A stretch of DNA of 64,000 nt from Paenibacillus glycinis. GTDB taxonomy: Bacteria; Bacillota; Bacilli; Paenibacillales; Paenibacillaceae. The stretch covers positions 1 through 64,000 of the forward strand of contig NZ_JAAAMV010000032.1 in NCBI RefSeq assembly GCF_009909185.1. Reading direction: 5' to 3'. The notes beneath the pieces were generated by a model. The model was not told the DNA's origin, did no database searches, and saw only the letters and a program-made list of their open reading frames with translations. This document shows positions 59,513-64,000 of the stretch, in pieces; position 1 is the first letter of the stretch, and each line of letters starts with the position of its first letter. The translations under genes and the position numbers were made by a program.

Positions 59513-60631
59513 TTATCCTGCTCGCACCCGATCACCGTCGCTCAGCGGAGCGGAGCTGTCCGTAACGATCTTCTCGGTTGGCATCAGCCCGCCGGTTATC
59601 GCGGTGCTCGTACTATCCGAATCGCCAACCGTCACATAGGCAATCTGTACGGTGAACTCATCGCCGAGCGGCTTCTTCTCTTCCTTAAGCACGAAGATAT
59701 ATGTCCCTAGGTCATCTTCGTGAAGAGCACCCTTCGGTACGAGGATGGTTCGCTCGCCGCCAGACTCCGTCCATTGGAAGCTGGCTTGCTCGCCGCCGAA
59801 CAGCGAAGCGTCCTTCACGGTCAGTGTCATCAGCTTGCCGCCTGGGGAGGATGCTCCAGAGGCCGGGGCATCCTTCAGCTCGGTTACGGTCGCCTTCACG
59901 CTGCGCGGCTTTTCGTCCTGCAGCATAAGGTTCACTGTCTTGCCGAGCTGAATGTGCGCTGCGAGATCTGTGTCAATCGTCGTAATCAGGTCGAAGCCCT
60001 GCGATAGGTCGGAGACGACTACGACTGGCTGTCCCTGCGAATTAGGTAACCCTTCCACTGCGTTGATGGAGGCGATAATTCCGTCGAACGGGGCTTTTAC
60101 CGCCGATTCGGTGTCAATCTGCTCCTCCAGCTGAACGATCCTCCGCTGCTGAATCGCCATGTCGTCCTGCAGTGACTCGATCTGTAGTTTCGCTTGGTCG
60201 ATCGCGTCCTCACCGCCGCTCATAGCGTTCTGCTTCAACTCGAGCTGTAGCTGCTCCAGCTGAAGCTCGAGCTTGTGGTAGCGCGTACGCTCGTCCGCCA
60301 AATTGTCCGTTGCCTGCTCCGTATCGAGCTCGGCCAGTGTCTCGCCTTTCTTCACCGGATCGCCTTCGAGTACGTTGACGCTTTTCACGGTCCAGCCCGT
60401 CCTGTCGTAAAGGGGGACCAGACGGTGAGCGGAGAAGGTGCCGTTTCCCTCAATGGTGTACCTCAGCGCCCCCAGCGACGGGACATCCGTCTGCACCTTC
60501 GGCAGCGTCAGCCCCTGGTACGTGTTGGAGAAGAATGTCAGCGCCAGCATGCCGCCGAGGAACAGCGCCGCCGCGAGGCGAACGCTCTTTTTTTTGTTGC
60601 CGGTTCCCGTTTCCTCCAGAACCTCCTGCAC
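59513..60631 (-). CDS. HlyD/RND-adaptor-like membrane fusion protein
   Basis: 372 aa, GTG start after AAGGAGAG. One N-terminal membrane anchor (about 17-38), then the adaptor layout: first lipoyl half VKSVNVLEGDPVKKGETLAELD, a coiled coil of about 80 residues (ERTRYHKLELQLEQLQLELK ... DDMAIQQRRIVQLEEQID), second lipoyl half VKAPFDGIIASINAVEGLPNSQGQPVVVVSD, a beta-barrel, and a membrane-proximal domain. These proteins normally pair with MacB-type exporters. Here it lies between a sugar permease gene and the binding-protein gene, with 22- and 29-base gaps, in one operon. No MacB-like ATPase or permease is in view. Confidence 0.85.
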   Translation of the reverse strand: MQEVLEETGTGNKKKSVRLAAALFLGGMLALTFFSNTYQGLTLPKVQTDVPSLGALRYTIEGNGTFSAHRLVPLYDRTGWTVKSVNVLEGDPVKKGETLAELDTEQATDNLADERTRYHKLELQLEQLQLELKQNAMSGGEDAIDQAKLQIESLQDDMAIQQRRIVQLEEQIDTESAVKAPFDGIIASINAVEGLPNSQGQPVVVVSDLSQGFDLITTIDTDLAAHIQLGKTVNLMLQDEKPRSVKATVTELKDAPASGASSPGGKLMTLTVKDASLFGGEQASFQWTESGGERTILVPKGALHEDDLGTYIFVLKEEKKPLGDEFTVQIAYVTVGDSDSTSTAITGGLMPTEKIVTDSSAPLSDGDRVRAG

Positions 60632-60653
60632 GTGGCTTCTCTCCTTCTTTTTG

Positions 60654-61511
60654 TTATCCCTTCATGCCCGATAGCTGGATCCCTTGGATGAGCTCCTTCT
60701 CCCCGTTTAAGAAGACGAAAAGCATTGGCGCCATATACAGCACTCCGGCGGAGAAGGCGACACCTTGCTGGCCGTCGACGATTCGCGAGAGAAACAGCGA
60801 TAGCGGCTGCTTCAGCGGGTCTTGCAAAAATAGAAGCGGCTGCTCCACCATATTCCAATTGTCCACGAAGGCGAGCATGAACAGCGCCGCGATGCCCGGC
60901 ATCGCCAACGGAACGACGATCCTTGCAAAGATAAAAGCCTGCCCGGCTCCGTCGATCTTAGCCGCCTCGATATACGCCCGGGGGACATGGCTCAAGAACT
61001 GCCGCAACAGGAACACCCCGAATGCGGAGAAGATGCCGGGCAATATGATCGCCGCGGCGCAGTTCAACAGCCCCAATTTGTCGAGCGCGATATAGTTCGG
61101 CACGAGCGTTACCTGGAACGGCATGAGCATCGTCACGACATAAACGAGAAACAGCTTATCCCGCCCGGGGAAATGCAGTTTGGCGAACGCGTACGCCGCC
61201 ATAGCCGATACTGCGGCCTGTCCGAGCACGATCGGCAGGACGAGCCCCGCCGAATTCCAGAACATCCGCAAATATTGCGGCTGTTCAAGCAGAATCGCTT
61301 TGTACTGCTCCAGGCTCACCCGGTCGGGTATCCACTTCAGATTGGCAAATACGCCTTGAGCGGCGTCCGGTCCGATCGCCCCGTAATCGATCGCGATCTC
61401 GGTCTGGCTCATGAACGAATTGGTGAAGGTGACGATGAACGGAACGAGCATCAGAAAGGCGAGGGCGCAGAGTGCTGCAACAAGCCCATACTGCAGCGCG
61501 CGATTGTTCAT
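60654..61511 (-). CDS. Sugar ABC importer permease, MalG/LacG family
   Basis: 285 aa from the ATG at 61511, seven bases after AGGAGG. Six membrane helices. The ATPase-docking EAA loop reads YIEAAKIDGAGQAFIFARIVVPLAMPG near residue 195. The pairing with the MalF-like gene 14 bases upstream is standard. A sugar-importer ATPase (MsmX/UgpC type) is not encoded nearby, which is common in Firmicutes, where one ATPase serves many importers. Confidence 0.9.
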   Translation of the reverse strand: MNNRALQYGLVAALCALAFLMLVPFIVTFTNSFMSQTEIAIDYGAIGPDAAQGVFANLKWIPDRVSLEQYKAILLEQPQYLRMFWNSAGLVLPIVLGQAAVSAMAAYAFAKLHFPGRDKLFLVYVVTMLMPFQVTLVPNYIALDKLGLLNCAAAIILPGIFSAFGVFLLRQFLSHVPRAYIEAAKIDGAGQAFIFARIVVPLAMPGIAALFMLAFVDNWNMVEQPLLFLQDPLKQPLSLFLSRIVDGQQGVAFSAGVLYMAPMLFVFLNGEKELIQGIQLSGMKG

Positions 61512-61525
61512 AAGCGGACCTCCTG

Positions 61526-62407
61526 TCATTCAACTGCATCGCGGAACTTTCGCTCCGCGCGCAGCAGCAGTGCCGCCAGCAGCGCGACGGCCGCCGCCAT
61601 TACGTAAGCCGCTGCTATAAGATTTTGGTAATCCAGCGCTTGAAATTGATTGTTCATGTAATGCTGCAACTGATAGATGTCGCTCTGCGGGTAATCGCCG
61701 GCGATCAGATACGTCTCGCGGAATAGCTTGAACACGTTCATAAGTGACATCATCAGAACGAACACCGTCGTCGGCGTCAAATAGACGAGCGTGACGGAGC
61801 GGAATTTGCGGACCGTTCCGGCTCCGTCGATCGAGGCCGCCTCGTAGTATTCCTGCGGAATGCTCTGCAGCCCGGCGAGATAGAGAATCATCATGTAGCC
61901 GGCGTTCTTCCAGACATAGGCAGCGACAATGATGAGCCTCGCCCAGCCGCTCTGCATCCAATCGACCGGGGCGGCTGCCGCGGCATGCATCAGGGCGTTG
62001 ATCCAGCCCTGGCGGTCGAAGAGCACCTGCCACACCATTACCACGGACGCCACCGGTATGACGAGTGGCATGACATAGGCGGTGCGGAGCCACCTGCGCA
62101 GCGGCAGCCTGCGGTTCAGCACAATCGCAAGCACGAGCGAGAACGTCATAAGGACGGGGACGCCAACAGCGACGAACCAGCCCGTATTCCGCGCCGCCCT
62201 GCGAAACGAGCTGCTGGCGAGTACCTCCCGGTAGTTGGCAAGGCCGGCGAAATGGCCGTTCACCGGGCTGTCGACCAGCGAATAGTACATTCCGGCCGCG
62301 AACGGAATGAGAAAAAAGACCGAAAATCCAATCACGCTCGGAGCCAAAAACACGGCTGCGGCAGCGCCGTCCGAGCGTCTCAAGCGCCGCAGCCTTAGTA
62401 ATAGCAT
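61526..62407 (-). CDS. Sugar ABC importer permease, MalF/UgpA family
   Basis: 293 aa, ATG after AAAGGAGAG. Six membrane helices starting with FLAPSVIGFSVFFLIPFAAGMYYSL. The EAA loop is YYEAASIDGAGTVRKFRSVTLVYLTPT near residue 200. First gene of the four-gene operon with MalG-like permease, HlyD-like adaptor and binding lipoprotein. It is divergent from a two-component system 141 bases away. Confidence 0.9.
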   Translation of the reverse strand: MLLLRLRRLRRSDGAAAAVFLAPSVIGFSVFFLIPFAAGMYYSLVDSPVNGHFAGLANYREVLASSSFRRAARNTGWFVAVGVPVLMTFSLVLAIVLNRRLPLRRWLRTAYVMPLVIPVASVVMVWQVLFDRQGWINALMHAAAAAPVDWMQSGWARLIIVAAYVWKNAGYMMILYLAGLQSIPQEYYEAASIDGAGTVRKFRSVTLVYLTPTTVFVLMMSLMNVFKLFRETYLIAGDYPQSDIYQLQHYMNNQFQALDYQNLIAAAYVMAAAVALLAALLLRAERKFRDAVE

Positions 62408-62548
62408 ATTGACTCTCCTTTCTAACCGGTCAATTGACCTGTACCGTTAGGGTAAAGGCGCAATGTGACGGTCATGTGACAAACCGTCGTTTTTCTGCTT
62501 AAATAAAGAACATGAATTTTTATCAGGAAATGGGACCGGGAGGCGGTT
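62408..62548. promoter_or_regulatory. Divergent regulatory region with palindrome and direct repeat
   Basis: Contains a perfect 12-bp palindrome GGTCAATTGACC (62428-62439) and the direct repeat TGTGAC-N5-TGTGAC (62464-62469, 62475-62480). The 11-bp repeat spacing is the arrangement preferred by OmpR/PhoB-type regulators, like the one encoded just to the right. Confidence 0.5.
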
Positions 62549-63226
62549 GTGTTGACACGCGTCATGATTGTCGAAGATGAAGCCCGTTTGCGGGAGCTGC
62601 TTTACGATTATTTGTCAGAGGAAGGGTTCGAGGTGGCGGAGGCGAGGAACGGCAGCGAGGCGCTGGAGCGGTTCGCGCAAACCCCGGCTGATGCGGTTAT
62701 TCTCGACATCATGATGCCGTTTCTGGACGGTTACGCTGTCTGCAGGGAAATTCGAAAACGCTCGAACGCAGTGATTGTCATGCTGACGGCCAGGTCAGAG
62801 GAGATGGATAAGCTATACGGTTACGAGCTCGGCGCCGACGACTACGTCACGAAACCGTTCAGTGCCAAAGTACTGATTGCCAAGGTAAGGGCGCTACTGA
62901 AGCGAGCCGGCGCGGGCGCGGGGGAGGAGCCGGGCTTCCGGCTGGAAGGACTCGAAATTCGCGAGCGCGCCTGCGAGATGTATGTGGACAATGAGCCTGT
63001 TAGCCTGACGCCGAAGGAATTCGAGCTGCTGCTCCATCTGGTCAAGAACCGGAACATTGTCCTCTCCCGAGACGCCATTCTCGATCAGGTATGGGGGATC
63101 GAGTATGACGGCGACGGACGCACGGTAGATACCCATATCAAGCGGCTGCGCCAAAAAATGCACCGCTATGCGGCGCATATCGCCACAGTCCGCGGCAACG
63201 GCTACGTCTTCCGGGTGAAGCTATGA
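62549..63226 (+). CDS. OmpR/PhoB family response regulator
   Basis: 225 aa from GTG 62549 (or TTG 62552), after GGGAGG. Receiver domain: MIVEDEARLRELL (acidic pocket), AVILDIMMPFLDG (phospho-acceptor Asp about 53), MLTARSE and YVTKPFSAKV (Lys). Winged helix: LTPKEFELLLHLVKN, DQVWGIEYDGDGRTVDTHIKRLRQK and the wing TVRGNGYVFRV. It is coupled to the next gene, a histidine kinase, by an ATGA overlap. It probably controls the divergent sugar-ABC/adaptor operon; such operons in Paenibacillus usually have AraC-type regulators instead. Confidence 0.93.
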   Translation: MLTRVMIVEDEARLRELLYDYLSEEGFEVAEARNGSEALERFAQTPADAVILDIMMPFLDGYAVCREIRKRSNAVIVMLTARSEEMDKLYGYELGADDYVTKPFSAKVLIAKVRALLKRAGAGAGEEPGFRLEGLEIRERACEMYVDNEPVSLTPKEFELLLHLVKNRNIVLSRDAILDQVWGIEYDGDGRTVDTHIKRLRQKMHRYAAHIATVRGNGYVFRVKL

Positions 63227-64000
63227 GGATGAGAAGTATCTCCTTCAAACTGTTCGCCGTCTCCAGCCTTGCGCTGATCGGATTGATCACGGTCATGATG
63301 CTGCTGCAGCTCTTCTTCTTCGAGCGGTATTACGACTATCAGAAAAGCGCTGCTTTCCACCGCCGGTTTCTGGAGCTTTCGGAGAGCCTGCGCAATACGT
63401 CTCCGGCTTCGATGCAAATTCCGGATTCGTTCGCCCCATTCGAGAGCAAATATTACGCCCTTGCGGCGATTGGTTCGATTCAAGGCGGACGGTTGATGCT
63501 GAGTCTCGGCAAGGGAAGCATCGATGACGGCCGCGACAATGTCGTGCGTAAAATGATTAACGTGATGCCGAAGTCCGGACAGGGCGGGGGTGCGACGCTG
63601 CCGGACAAGTTGCTGTACACAGCCATACCAAACCCCGAGCTGGCAAATCTGACTCACGCGTTGTCAACCTGGATGCACGATACAGCCGGATTTAATGCCG
63701 TGATGAAGGACGGCAAGCCGTATTTTCTGCGGACGAACCCGGCCAGTGCTGAAGCAGGAAGCTCGAAGCAGCTTGTCGCCGTCGCTCCGCTTGGAGCCGC
63801 TGAGGGCGAAGGCAGATTCATGATCGCCGTCTCCTCGCTGCAACCGGTCGGAGATGCGACGGCGGTGTTTCGCAGCTTTTATCTGTACCTGTACGCGATT
63901 GCAATCGCGCTTATCCTGCTGCTAGTCTCACTGTACTCGAGGATGATTACGAGGCCGCTGCGCATGCTGAACAAGGTGGCGCTGAAGATGGCGCGGATGG
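63223..64000 (+). CDS. Sensor histidine kinase, N-terminal part (runs off the window)
   Basis: ATG overlaps the regulator's stop; 259 codons are open to the window end. One membrane helix at about 11-30, an extracytoplasmic domain of about 190 residues, a second helix at about 220-240, and then SRMITRPLRMLNKVALKMARM, the start of a HAMP linker. The kinase core lies beyond the window. Partner of the upstream OmpR-type regulator. The extracytoplasmic domain shows no recognised sensor fold. Confidence 0.88.
   Translation, partial: MRMRSISFKLFAVSSLALIGLITVMMLLQLFFFERYYDYQKSAAFHRRFLELSESLRNTSPASMQIPDSFAPFESKYYALAAIGSIQGGRLMLSLGKGSIDDGRDNVVRKMINVMPKSGQGGGATLPDKLLYTAIPNPELANLTHALSTWMHDTAGFNAVMKDGKPYFLRTNPASAEAGSSKQLVAVAPLGAAEGEGRFMIAVSSLQPVGDATAVFRSFYLYLYAIAIALILLLVSLYSRMITRPLRMLNKVALKMARM

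Overview
The window looks like a chromosome piece from a high-GC, spore-forming Firmicute of the Paenibacillaceae (Paenibacillus/Cohnella type). Supporting evidence: GGAGG-type ribosome sites, TTG/GTG starts, S-layer homology (SLH) proteins, a sporulenol/squalene-hopene cyclase, a spore-germination permease remnant, AraR- and Fur-like boxes and a ZTP riboswitch. No rRNA, tRNA or CRISPR array was seen.

Region 1 (1-33.5 kb) is dense, GC-rich and mostly intact. In order it holds: the end of a dynamin-like GTPase; a heterodimeric BmrC/BmrD-type ABC exporter; purT; an SGNH hydrolase followed by an ABC-2 transporter pair; parE-parC (topoisomerase IV); a MarR regulator. A minus-strand run of response regulator, RNA methyltransferase, RluA-type pseudouridine synthase and CapA-like lipoprotein follows, facing a divergent 7TM histidine kinase. 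Next come an XRE regulator with its own operator, an orphan araA behind two AraR-like boxes, a hopene/sporulenol cyclase divergent from a Fur-box ABC exporter, an M29 aminopeptidase, a pnuC-nadR NAD salvage operon, a GNAT acetyltransferase, and a PadR-controlled operon for small membrane proteins.

Region 2 (33.6-39.3 kb) is a scar zone. Two broken IS3-family transposases sit beside a truncated TauE/SafE permease, a broken zinc alcohol dehydrogenase, a frameshifted metallophosphoesterase and a methyltransferase with three in-frame stops. Intact among them are a CoaD-like nucleotidyltransferase and folD behind a ZTP riboswitch.

Region 3 (39.3-54.2 kb) has two very large SLH surface proteins made of bacterial Ig-like repeats. 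They flank about 6.4 kb of AT-rich debris: IS1182 and IS256 remnants, a GerAB remnant, and fragments of a ring-cleaving dioxygenase, a diaminobutyrate aminotransferase and an F420-type oxidoreductase. A Crp/Fnr regulator and a flavin-binding split-barrel protein are still open there.

Region 4 (54.4-64 kb) has a MerR regulator divergent from an aldo/keto reductase, an SDR, and an unusual sugar-ABC operon (two permeases, an HlyD-like adaptor, a binding lipoprotein). That operon faces an OmpR-type two-component system whose kinase runs off the window.

All calls come from reading the sequence and from family knowledge. No database search or folding program was run.
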